A DNA stretch of 11,010 nt, from the NCBI GenBank assembly GCA_910579155.1, contig CAJTTS010000094.1:1-11010 (forward strand), written 5' to 3'. Position 1 is the first letter of the stretch. Each line of letters starts with the position of its first letter. The stretch is from an uncultured Oscillospiraceae bacterium. Its GTDB lineage: Bacteria; Bacillota_A; Clostridia; Oscillospirales; Oscillospiraceae. This document shows positions 1 to 5,524 of this stretch, piece by piece. Under the pieces are notes generated by a model. The model did not search any database. It worked only from the letters and a program-made list of their open reading frames with translations, and was not told the origin of the DNA. Both the position numbers and the translations under genes were made by a program.

Positions 1-770
1 CGGTGCTCAATGGCCACCATGCCGCCGATGTGGATGGGATACTGCAGGCCCATCAGGAGCGCTGACACCTTCGCTGAGGCCACCCCGGTGTCCGAGGTGG
101 AAAAGCGGATGCCCGGCATCAGCTTGGCCGCCAGTGTCTTTTTGCCCTCCGCTTCCAGCAGCTTTTCATAGGTGCTGAGCAGGTCTTCTTTCTGGCCGGG
201 CAGGATCCAGGAGGCGCTGGTAATAGAGTGGTCGGAATAACCGCTCTCAAAGCTGTTGCCCGGGAACCGTTCGTCCATTTTCTTCTGCAGGCCGTCCAGC
301 AGTTGGTCGATCTCCAGGATAGAGTAATCCCGACCGTCCCCGGAATGGGCTGCGGACACCTTCTCGTCCCGAATCAGCAGCAGGGCGCTGTCCTTGTGCA
401 GCTCCAGGCAGGAATTGAGCACTTCGGCCAGCTTCGCCCTTGCGAGCTTGGGCAGAGCGGTGCCGTTGATTTTTGCCCGATCCAGCAGACTCTTGTAGGC
501 GGTGTCCCGCAGCGGGAAATACCGTTCGCCCACCTGGATGGCCAGGCCCAGGTTCTCCGCCGTATCAGCGATAGCCTCCTGGCTGACAGCGGAATCAAAG
601 CTGGAGGGGTCCTCATAGAGCGGGGACGCCTTATCCAGCGCGGCCACACGCAGGCGGTTGACCTCGGTGCGTTCCCAGAGGCTGGCCTTGCGGGTCTCCT
701 CGTGATAGGCCAGCATGGCGGGGAACTGGGTAAACTGGGTGGAATAGCTGTCTTGGCATTGTTTCAGCAT
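1..770 (-). CDS. DUF932-like phage/plasmid-type protein, 3' end cut by window edge
   Basis: An uninterrupted frame of 256 complete codons starts at ATG 768-770 and runs off the left edge, so the C-terminus is missing. The start is fixed by AAGGAG at 780-785, nine bases upstream. The protein is soluble, with no signal peptide or membrane segment. It has a mixed alpha/beta pattern, with a region around residues 85-105 (FPLRDTAYKSLLDRAKI) and a conserved-looking FSTSDTG stretch at 223-229. The overall pattern resembles the large DUF932-like proteins of Firmicutes mobile elements and phages, whose function is unknown, but the family call is tentative. The gene is set apart from the operon upstream by its own promoter (973-1001) and a leader with two terminator hairpins, so its expression is probably controlled by attenuation. 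The coding call is firm and the function is open. Confidence 0.85.
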   Translation of the reverse strand, partial: MLKQCQDSYSTQFTQFPAMLAYHEETRKASLWERTEVNRLRVAALDKASPLYEDPSSFDSAVSQEAIADTAENLGLAIQVGERYFPLRDTAYKSLLDRAKINGTALPKLARAKLAEVLNSCLELHKDSALLLIRDEKVSAAHSGDGRDYSILEIDQLLDGLQKKMDERFPGNSFESGYSDHSITSASWILPGQKEDLLSTYEKLLEAEGKKTLAAKLMPGIRFSTSDTGVASAKVSALLMGLQYPIHIGGMVAIEH

Positions 771-822
771 TTTTGATCGCTCCTTTTCTCATTTTTGTTG
801 TGGCGGAATGCCCTGAATATAC

Positions 823-849
823 AAAAACAGCGCCCCTTTCGGAACGCTG
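823..849 (-). terminator. Intrinsic terminator 2 in the leader
   Basis: Read on the minus strand, a 9-bp stem (849-841 with 836-828; seven Watson-Crick-compatible pairs plus two U-G wobbles) closes a GAAA tetraloop and is followed at once by five U residues (827-823). Stem, stable tetraloop and U tract are those of a Rho-independent terminator. It lies 38 bases before the ribosome binding site of the gene starting at 770. Confidence 0.7.
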
Positions 850-880
850 CATTTGCCAGTATAAAATTGGCCCGGAAAAC

Positions 881-918
881 AAAAAAAGTGCCATCTGCAA
901 ACATGCAAATGGCACTTT
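881..918 (-). terminator. Intrinsic terminator 1 in the leader
   Basis: A 15-bp stem (918-904 with 899-885) encloses a four-base loop and runs into seven U residues on the minus strand (887-881). The single non-Watson-Crick position is a tolerated G-U wobble in minus-strand RNA but an A-C mismatch in plus-strand RNA. That fixes the functional strand as minus. The hairpin begins about 50 nt after the predicted transcription start. Confidence 0.85.
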
Positions 919-972
919 GGTACACGGAATACTATGCGCACTTTTCCTGCGGCACTGATACTGTATGTTTGA

Positions 973-1001
973 ATTATACCATCCTCGAAGCGTTCCGTCA
1001 A
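973..1001 (-). promoter_or_regulatory. Consensus sigma-A promoter for the leader and DUF932-like gene
   Basis: On the minus strand there is a -35 TTGACG (996-1001), a 17-base spacer and a perfect -10 TATAAT (973-978). This is the strongest promoter visible in the window. Transcription should begin near 966 and enter the leader with the tandem terminators. Confidence 0.85.
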
Positions 1002-1047
1002 TGCTGAAACAGCAGTTTATAGCTGAATCTAAAAAATGGATCAATAC

Positions 1048-1239
1048 TTATGCGCCTTGCCCTGTCTGCAAATTTTTCACTTCATCAAGAGGCAGACCAG
1101 AAATAGTGACAATTTCCTCAAGAGCATACTTCCCAGTCTCCAGCATTCGGAGCGCCACTGCTATCATGCCCTTTTTAATACCCTCTTTCATACCCTCCTC
1201 GCGTTCTTCCTTCCGCATCTTCTCAATTACTTTGCACAT
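1048..1239 (-). CDS. Duplicated C-terminal segment of the Rpn nuclease (63 codons), separate ORF or remnant
   Basis: This frame repeats the last 59 residues of the neighbouring Rpn protein almost exactly. It differs by one E-to-K change and a four-residue insertion (IKKG) in the charged EEREEGMKEG stretch. It starts at ATG 1237-1239 with a mediocre ribosome binding site (AAGGGG, 8 bases away), about 58 nt after the stop of the full gene, so reinitiation is conceivable. Homology continues upstream to 1295 in another frame, because one base of a run of Gs is missing and 24 bases have been deleted between GCAGAC repeats. The upstream part is therefore a broken copy, while the C-terminal part stays open. 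In studied rpn genes this C-terminal region is made from an internal start as RpnS, which inhibits the nuclease. A free-standing RpnS-like protein is one reading and a decaying duplicate is the other. Confidence 0.5.
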   Translation of the reverse strand: MCKVIEKMRKEEREEGMKEGIKKGMIAVALRMLETGKYALEEIVTISGLPLDEVKNLQTGQGA

Positions 1240-1297
1240 TTCGCTTGCCCCTTCGGATTTTCCTTCAAATATCTGGTACGGTCTGCCGCATCGGTTC

Positions 1298-1477
1298 TTA
1301 TGCTCCTTGCCCTGTCTGCAAATTTTTCACTTCATCAAGAGGCAGACCAGAAATAGTGACAATTTCCTCAAGAGCATACTTCCCAGTCTCCAGCATTCGG
1401 AGCGCCACTGCTATCATGCCTTCTTTCATGCCCTCCTCGCGTTCTTCCTTCCGCATCTCCTCAATCACTTTGCACAT
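1298..1477 (-). CDS. Possible internally initiated RpnS-like small protein (59 residues)
   Basis: Inside the rpn gene, in the same frame, ATG 1475-1477 is preceded by AAGGGGGT, one base away from the consensus AAGGAGGT, with a spacing of 7 bases. Translation from here gives the last 59 residues of the nuclease, without the catalytic residues. Published work on enterobacterial rpn genes describes just such an intragenic small protein that blocks the full-length nuclease. Whether it is made here is inference. The same start is kept in the duplicated copy, where the ribosome binding site is weaker. Confidence 0.4.
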   Translation of the reverse strand: MCKVIEEMRKEEREEGMKEGMIAVALRMLETGKYALEEIVTISGLPLDEVKNLQTGQGA

Positions 1478-2116
1478 TTCGCTTACCCCCTTCGGATTTT
1501 CCTTCAAATATCTGGTGCGGTCTGCCAGAATTTCAAAATTCATGTCTGCTGCATCGGTGCAACGAAAGTCGTGCATCAGTTTCCCAATGTCGGAATCACC
1601 CTGATACGCACCATTTACATAAAGGATATGTTCCCCATCTTCAAAAGGTTTACCCGTTGCAAGATTCATTCGCTCAATCGGATAGATGGGTTCGCCTTTA
1701 CCATAAAAATCCTTTTCAATGATAAAGATGGTGTAGGTATCCGGCAGTTGGTCAAACTCCTGCCCAGCATCAAGATTTTCAATATCCATCACGCTGGAAT
1801 GGAACCTTGCCCTGTGTGGGTCTGCCCCCTTGTCCTCCCGCTGGATTTCCAGATCGTACTTTTTCCCGGTAGAATCTGTCCCGTATGCGTCCAGACAAAT
1901 CGAACGCGCCCCGGCCAGCCGCTTCATATCCTTTTGCGTCTGGCAATTGATGATAATCAGGTCCGGCTTTCCTGTAATAATGCGCAATACAAGCTCAGCC
2001 AAGGGGATGTTGTCCTTAAAAAGGCAACGCATAAAATCATCGTCCATCGGCCTAAAACTGCGCAGTCTCTCCAGATCCTTTTGGCGTTTTTGCTCTGCTG
2101 TATCCAAAACAATCAC
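1298..2116 (-). CDS. Rpn-family PD-(D/E)XK nuclease (recombination-promoting nuclease / 'putative transposase')
   Basis: A protein of 272 residues, the usual length for the Rpn family (TIGR01784, PD-(D/E)XK nuclease family transposase). The N-terminus carries the family's FRPMDDDFMRCLF stretch (residues 21-33). The catalytic core is visible as D76 in the LDAYG strand and E90-x-Q92 in LEIQ. The C-terminus has the typical charged helix (EEREEG repeats) and an ALEEIV-SGLPLDEV ending. Studied members are DNA endonucleases that are toxic or act against phage, and are held in check by a C-terminal product of the same gene. The GTG start at 2116 has GGAG 7 bases upstream and sits about 35 nt after the start expected from the promoter at 2157-2185. 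ATG 2158 (286 residues) and TTG 2107 are alternatives. The region is visibly more AT-rich than its neighbours and follows a truncated ORF, which suggests insertion into the operon. Confidence 0.9.
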   Translation of the reverse strand: MIVLDTAEQKRQKDLERLRSFRPMDDDFMRCLFKDNIPLAELVLRIITGKPDLIIINCQTQKDMKRLAGARSICLDAYGTDSTGKKYDLEIQREDKGADPHRARFHSSVMDIENLDAGQEFDQLPDTYTIFIIEKDFYGKGEPIYPIERMNLATGKPFEDGEHILYVNGAYQGDSDIGKLMHDFRCTDAADMNFEILADRTRYLKENPKGVSEMCKVIEEMRKEEREEGMKEGMIAVALRMLETGKYALEEIVTISGLPLDEVKNLQTGQGA

Positions 2117-2156
2117 CTGCTTTCTCCAATCGGTCGAGCAGAAATTTTCTGTGTTC

Positions 2157-2185
2157 ATACTACCACAAATGTCTCTGCTTTTCAA
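2157..2185 (-). promoter_or_regulatory. Probable promoter of the Rpn gene
   Basis: On the minus strand there is TTGAAA (2180-2185), a 17-base spacer and TAGTAT (2157-2162), matching the sigma-A consensus at five and four of six positions. It lies just upstream of the GTG start at 2116 and overlaps the alternative ATG at 2158, which favours the shorter protein. A separate promoter suits a gene acquired as an independent unit. Confidence 0.5.
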
Positions 2186-2241
2186 GAAGTGTATAGAGAA
2201 CCGTGCCAAAACCGCTGCTGGATTTTGTCCCGGTCTGTCAT
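2182..2241 (-). pseudogene. 19-codon ORF stump with a strong ribosome binding site
   Basis: ATG 2239-2241 follows AGGAG (2249-2253) by 7 bases, as good a start as any in the operon, yet the frame stops at TGA after only 19 codons (it begins MTDRDKIQQRFW). It lies 30 bases downstream of the methyltransferase stop, where the next operon gene would be expected, and the Rpn promoter begins within its last codons. The simplest reading is the 5' end of a gene cut off when the Rpn segment arrived. A genuine small peptide cannot be excluded. Confidence 0.45.
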
Positions 2242-2270
2242 GTGGTTACTCCTAAGATTCCGGGCCCATG

Positions 2271-3200
2271 CTAACCGGCCTGCCTTTTCAGTGTCCAGAT
2301 GCCTCTGCTGGGGCTATAAAACGTGTTGGGGTGGTACTGCAACGTCTGTCTCACCTTGTCTTTCCAGTATTGCTGTTGCTGGGCGCGTTTGTAGCTCCCC
2401 ACCACAGTATAGATTTGCTCCAGAGAAACCGGAGTGCGAAACGACTCCATAGCATCGGCCAGGATATCCCGCCATGTGGCGCCGGGCATATCCCGGATAT
2501 CGCCCTGCAGCCGGTAGGTCATCAGCAGCGGGTAGGTGAGCGGCATATCCTTCCGCAAAAGCAGTACATACTCATGGACAATGGGGATAAACTTGCCGCT
2601 GTAGCTGCGGCGGTCGGAGACGCAGTTATGCTGGGTCTTGATAACGACATTTTCCAGTGTACCGGGTTTGGTCAGTTCAAAGAGCATACTTAAAAGGCGG
2701 CCCTTCTTCTTGATGTCGCCAACCAGCACCGCCATGCGGCCGCCTTTCTCCAATGCGCAGAACTGCTTCATCATGCAGTAATTCATGGCCTGGACAAAGC
2801 CCTCCCAAGTTGGGATCCGGGAGAGATCAAAGCAGCGGGGATCAAAGCCGTACCGCTGTTGTACGTCGAAGGCTCGGTACATGACATCCGAATACTTGAT
2901 AATATCCCAGTATGGCGGATGCCAGAAGATAAACTGAGGCCGCTCGGGGATGTCGCTGTGGAGCAGATCAAACCCGCTGTGCAGATCGTAGGTGTGACTG
3001 TAGATGCCCATGGTGCGGGCGGCATCGCCGGTGGTGTTGCTGCCACACATATAGTCGCAGATCTCTTGAACACCGAAGTGGGCGATCAGATCCTCAATCA
3101 GTTTTGGGGAACAGTTGCCGCGGTATTTGTTATTGCCGCCCTCACCGCGCTCCGGGTAGGATACGACAGTGGTCAATGCGCTTCTTTGGTTCGTCATCAT
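2271..3200 (-). CDS. DNA methyltransferase (N6-adenine/N4-cytosine type), orphan
   Basis: 309 residues from ATG 3198-3200, 12 bases after AAGGGAGG (3213-3220). A GTG at 3260 would add 20 residues but lies inside a hairpin. The fold of an S-adenosylmethionine-dependent amino-methyltransferase is supported by a motif I-like DYMCGSNTTGD (residues 49-59, cofactor loop) and by HPPYWD (94-99) as motif IV, with His in place of the usual Asp or Asn. Basic residues and a C-terminal winged-helix-like segment ending in GIWTL could contact DNA. The enzyme would transfer a methyl group to adenine or cytosine in double-stranded DNA. No restriction subunit is adjacent in the same transcription unit, so it is probably an orphan that protects the element from host restriction or marks it. 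The target sequence cannot be read from the protein. Confidence 0.85.
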   Translation of the reverse strand: MMTNQRSALTTVVSYPERGEGGNNKYRGNCSPKLIEDLIAHFGVQEICDYMCGSNTTGDAARTMGIYSHTYDLHSGFDLLHSDIPERPQFIFWHPPYWDIIKYSDVMYRAFDVQQRYGFDPRCFDLSRIPTWEGFVQAMNYCMMKQFCALEKGGRMAVLVGDIKKKGRLLSMLFELTKPGTLENVVIKTQHNCVSDRRSYSGKFIPIVHEYVLLLRKDMPLTYPLLMTYRLQGDIRDMPGATWRDILADAMESFRTPVSLEQIYTVVGSYKRAQQQQYWKDKVRQTLQYHPNTFYSPSRGIWTLKRQAG

Positions 3201-3232
3201 AACAGATGACAGCCTCCCTTCTGTTTCAGATA

Positions 3233-3273
3233 GCACAAGGAGACTGTGGGGAATGTCCACAGTCTCCTTGTGC
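3233..3273. repeat. Perfect 17-bp inverted repeat between kinase and methyltransferase genes
   Basis: The arms 3233-3249 and 3257-3273 are exact inverted complements around a 7-base loop. The hairpin starts 12 bases after the kinase stop codon and ends before the methyltransferase ribosome binding site. No U tract follows on either strand, so it is not a standard intrinsic terminator. An RNA 3' end stabiliser, processing site or attenuator would fit. On the minus strand the 5' arm contains AAGGAG and the GTG of a possible longer methyltransferase start, which folding would hide. Confidence 0.85.
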
Positions 3274-3284
3274 GTGTTGTGATT

Positions 3285-4397
3285 TCAGTCCGATAAAATC
3301 AGGTGTATCCGCCCTTGAACAATTCTGCTCAGGGCATCCAATCTTTCTTGCTCCGCATGGATGCGGGGGTGCTGCTGAAACGTAAAGTCCTTCAGCTCCA
3401 TCAGGTCCCGGCGAATATCGTCCATCAACAGACCTTTAGCGTTTCGGATGAAGTCCTGGCCCAGTCTGGGCTTGCATCGCCGCAGATACCAGGACGGGTC
3501 TGCAAGTTGGTCATTGTCCAACTCCGGCAGCAGGCTTCGGTTATGGTCGAATACCGGCGCCATCCCCTGAATCTCCAAGGTATCCGTGTCAAACAGCACA
3601 CCGAAGTTGCCATAATGGCGGTCGGGATTCAGGATCACCGCGTCCAATACGCACATACGCCGGAAGGCGTCCCCACTGCCGATGCCATCGAAGAAGGCCA
3701 GCAGTTCCGGTATGGTGCGCTCCTCCCCACAGAAGACTGCGCCTGCCTTTGCAAGCCCCACAGCCTCACTGGTAAAGAGCGGACATTTGCTGACCAGCTT
3801 GTCCCGGTAGAAGCCCATGTCGTAGGACACTGCCCCAGGGCACAGCCGCTCAGACAACTGCGCTGCCAGGTACTCGGAGAGCGGTTCGATCTCATAGTGT
3901 GCGCTTCCGCTTTTATAGAGATAAATGCCTCTTTCTTCCCGTTTCCAGCACTTGGCGTAATATCCGTCCGTCCCAAACTCCGGGGATGTGGAGGATAGGT
4001 CTGTCTCGCTGATGATCCCATCGAAGGCAGCCTCGCTGATAATTTCACTGAACGGGTTGGTATACAGGGAGACATCCTCCCAGCATAGCGCTGCATCGGC
4101 CTCGCGCACCCAGAAGGTATCATTCAGGGACAGCGCGTGGGTGACACGCAGGAACCCCTCCGGGTCGTCGCATCCATACTGCTCCAATAGCTGCTGGATG
4201 TGCTTGCGGTGCTTGGGTGCTTTCCGCTGCTCCAGGAATGCTGTCAGGCGACCATACCCAATCGGTCTGAGGGGCGTATGCCAAGCGTCTTCAAAAAATT
4301 CCGGCTCGTCAAACTCGTTGCGCTGACAATGGAACTCCAGCATGGGCACATCCTGGTTCATCAATACATATCGGGTACCTCTGTTTGAAAATGACAC
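3285..4397 (-). CDS. HipA/CtkA-like serine/threonine kinase
   Basis: 370 residues from GTG 4395-4397, chosen because a perfect AAGGAGGT (4404-4411) precedes it by 6 bases. An upstream GTG at 4436 lacks such a site. Kinase landmarks of the HipA fold are visible. A putative ATP-binding segment is at 133-154 (TDGYYAKCW, then IYLYKSG). The catalytic loop is NPDRHYGN at 237-244, where D239 is the likely base and N244 binds metal. A metal-binding FDHN follows at 263-266, corresponding to the DFG position. HipA proteins phosphorylate translation factors such as glutamyl-tRNA synthetase and cause growth arrest. CtkA is a stand-alone relative. No HipB-like repressor gene adjoins it; the next gene upstream encodes an acidic protein of unknown type. 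It follows that gene by a 72-base gap in the same direction. Kinase family firm, substrate unknown. Confidence 0.88.
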   Translation of the reverse strand: MSFSNRGTRYVLMNQDVPMLEFHCQRNEFDEPEFFEDAWHTPLRPIGYGRLTAFLEQRKAPKHRKHIQQLLEQYGCDDPEGFLRVTHALSLNDTFWVREADAALCWEDVSLYTNPFSEIISEAAFDGIISETDLSSTSPEFGTDGYYAKCWKREERGIYLYKSGSAHYEIEPLSEYLAAQLSERLCPGAVSYDMGFYRDKLVSKCPLFTSEAVGLAKAGAVFCGEERTIPELLAFFDGIGSGDAFRRMCVLDAVILNPDRHYGNFGVLFDTDTLEIQGMAPVFDHNRSLLPELDNDQLADPSWYLRRCKPRLGQDFIRNAKGLLMDDIRRDLMELKDFTFQQHPRIHAEQERLDALSRIVQGRIHLILSD

Positions 4398-4469
4398 GCA
4401 GCCACCTCCTTCCAGGTAGACGGTGTTATTATACACACCAAAGCGGCATTCCGCAATAAAATCATCCGG

Positions 4470-4907
4470 TCAGCCGCCGTTTTCTACCTCCTGATAGTCA
4501 ATTTCAATGGGGTCGTCGGTCAGGATGCCGATATAGTGGCGGAAAATTCCTGCCAAGCTTTCTTCGGTTTGACTACGATCTATATCGCCCATGTGCCAGG
4601 GGTATAGGGGTTTATACAACAGATAGGTTATGCCGTCATAATCGTCACAGGCAGTCAGCTCAATCCCTTCCGCCTCTACGATGATCTCATTGAGAATTGT
4701 AGCGAGGCCCAGGCAGAAGTCTTGATCAAACTCCATGTAGTCATCCCAAGAAGGCTCTTGGATTTCCCGTTCGGAAAGCCAGCCCTCAATTTTAGCCTTA
4801 AATTTGGGCGCCAGGTCTAAAAGCGCCTGCAGGCGTTCCACATCTTGGCTCTTGATATCATCCACACAAATACCATAGCCATAATTGTGCCATATAGAAT
4901 AGCTCAT
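4470..4907 (-). CDS. Acidic protein of unknown function
   Basis: 145 residues from ATG 4905-4907, which overlaps the stop of the preceding gene as ATGA, so translation is coupled. AAGGAG lies at 4918-4923. I do not recognise the family. The protein is soluble and strongly acidic, with about 31 Asp or Glu against 9 Lys or Arg by eye. It has an aromatic N-terminus (SIWHNYGYGICVDDI) and paired acidic residues throughout. Such composition occurs in immunity proteins, DNA mimics and anti-restriction proteins, but no diagnostic motif supports any of these. It sits between a cysteine-containing unknown and the HipA-like kinase. If the kinase is a toxin, this protein is the closest candidate antagonist by position only. 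Confidence 0.82.
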   Translation of the reverse strand: MSYSIWHNYGYGICVDDIKSQDVERLQALLDLAPKFKAKIEGWLSEREIQEPSWDDYMEFDQDFCLGLATILNEIIVEAEGIELTACDDYDGITYLLYKPLYPWHMGDIDRSQTEESLAGIFRHYIGILTDDPIEIDYQEVENGG

Positions 4908-5524
4908 TTGTCTGCATCTCCTTTGTGTTCCTTACGTTTCTTTCGGATCGCTCTAACCCTCAGTTCCCGGTCAGAAAGGAAACGGTCACCTTGTTCCCAG
5001 AGATATTTATTGGCAAAATAGGTCAGAGTACCGCCCAGCTTTCCAAAAATCTGCATATCGGACAGGGATGTCCCCAGCGTTTTATAGGTCCCCAGATGCC
5101 ACAGGCCTTTTTCCCCATCTTGCAAAATGCGTCCCTCAGCATAGCAGTCGAGATAAATACCTTCGTTTCCCCCAAAATTGACTTTGGCTATGAAGTCAAA
5201 TTCATCGCATGTGATCTCTGCGGGGAGATGTCGTGTATCCGGCAGGAAATAGTCCAGGATTGCTTCAGCTTCGGCAAAGTGCCCGCCATCTACCGCCATT
5301 TGGTGAACAGCCCTCATAAAAGTTTCTCTTGTATCCCGGGTAACTTTTACCTTAATTTTCGGGTCATCTTCAATATATTCCTTGCACATCTCTGCGGTAG
5401 CGCTGCCGTGAAACTGTTTTCTTATATGGTCGGAAGGATGTCCGCAATCGAGTGTCGGATCCTTTCCTGGGCCAACAATGTGCCGCCAGACACAGCACCA
5501 GCACATTGGCTGCTCACATGTCAT
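4904..5524 (-). CDS. Unknown protein with cysteine-rich N-terminus (possible zinc site)
   Basis: 206 residues from ATG 5522-5524, preceded by a perfect AAGGAGGT (5533-5540) at 8 bases. Its first 11 bases overlap the end of the gene upstream and its stop overlaps the next start, so it sits in a translationally coupled trio. The N-terminus places Cys at residues 3, 8, 10, 11 and 27, with His at 15 and 29, a spacing that could hold a zinc ion but matches no finger I can name. The middle (residues 85-165) alternates helices and strands with aromatic and Gly residues. The C-terminus (180-206) is basic (RAIRKKRKEHKG) and may bind nucleic acid. No enzyme motif is evident. An RNA- or DNA-binding accessory role is a guess. 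Confidence 0.82.
   Translation of the reverse strand: MTCEQPMCWCCVWRHIVGPGKDPTLDCGHPSDHIRKQFHGSATAEMCKEYIEDDPKIKVKVTRDTRETFMRAVHQMAVDGGHFAEAEAILDYFLPDTRHLPAEITCDEFDFIAKVNFGGNEGIYLDCYAEGRILQDGEKGLWHLGTYKTLGTSLSDMQIFGKLGGTLTYFANKYLWEQGDRFLSDRELRVRAIRKKRKEHKGDADK

Larger units (their letters stand above)
771..966 (-). promoter_or_regulatory. Untranslated leader with tandem terminator hairpins (possible attenuator or small RNA)
   Basis: This stretch of about 195 bases lies between the predicted transcription start near 966 and the ATG at 770. It holds two consecutive intrinsic-terminator hairpins (881-918 and 823-849) and then the ribosome binding site of the downstream gene. Every transcript from the promoter at 973-1001 must pass both hairpins before reaching the gene. 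A six-base segment near the 5' end of the RNA (complement of 951-956) could pair with the 3' arm of the first hairpin (complement of 887-892) and so act as a weak antiterminator. Short frames exist in the leader, but none has a convincing ribosome binding site, so a leader peptide is not shown. A terminated RNA of about 85 or 145 nt could also be a small RNA in its own right. Confidence 0.6.
1047..1558 (-). repeat. Tandem duplication of the 3' end of the rpn gene
   Basis: Copy A (1047-1295) and copy B (1297-1558, the true end of the rpn gene) lie head to tail with one base between the end of A and the start of B. They are nearly identical. Relative to B, copy A has a 12-base in-frame insertion, a one-base deletion in a G run (frameshift) and a 24-base deletion between direct GCAGAC repeats, plus a few substitutions. 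The high identity says the duplication is recent. The differences show copy A has drifted, but its last 63 codons remain open. Confidence 0.92.

Noticed and set aside
228..776. A 182-codon plus-strand frame opposite the DUF932-like gene
   Set aside because: The minus-strand frame here is open for 256 codons with a strong ribosome binding site; the plus frame lacks one and reads as a shadow.
789..1001. Possible leader peptide of up to 70 codons across both terminators
   Set aside because: The longest start lies upstream of the predicted transcription start. An internal GTG has AGGA only 3 bases away. Too weak to claim, though it should be kept in mind when mapping the leader.
631..1044. Minus-strand frame of 137 codons spanning the leader and the start of the DUF932-like gene
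   Set aside because: It passes through both terminator hairpins and overlaps a real gene in another frame, with no ribosome binding site at its start.
965..2452. A 495-codon open frame on the plus strand opposite the Rpn gene
   Set aside because: It is antisense to a recognised nuclease and to the end of the methyltransferase, has repeated segments only because the duplication lies beneath it, shows no family resemblance and has no ribosome binding site.
1298..3200. Methyltransferase plus PD-(D/E)XK nuclease read as a restriction-modification pair
   Set aside because: The nuclease is clearly of the Rpn family, has its own promoter, lies after a disrupted ORF and differs in composition, so it looks like a later arrival and not a cognate endonuclease.
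3233..3273. Inverted repeat as an intrinsic terminator
   Set aside because: The stem is excellent but no U tract follows on either strand, so I list it only as a hairpin.
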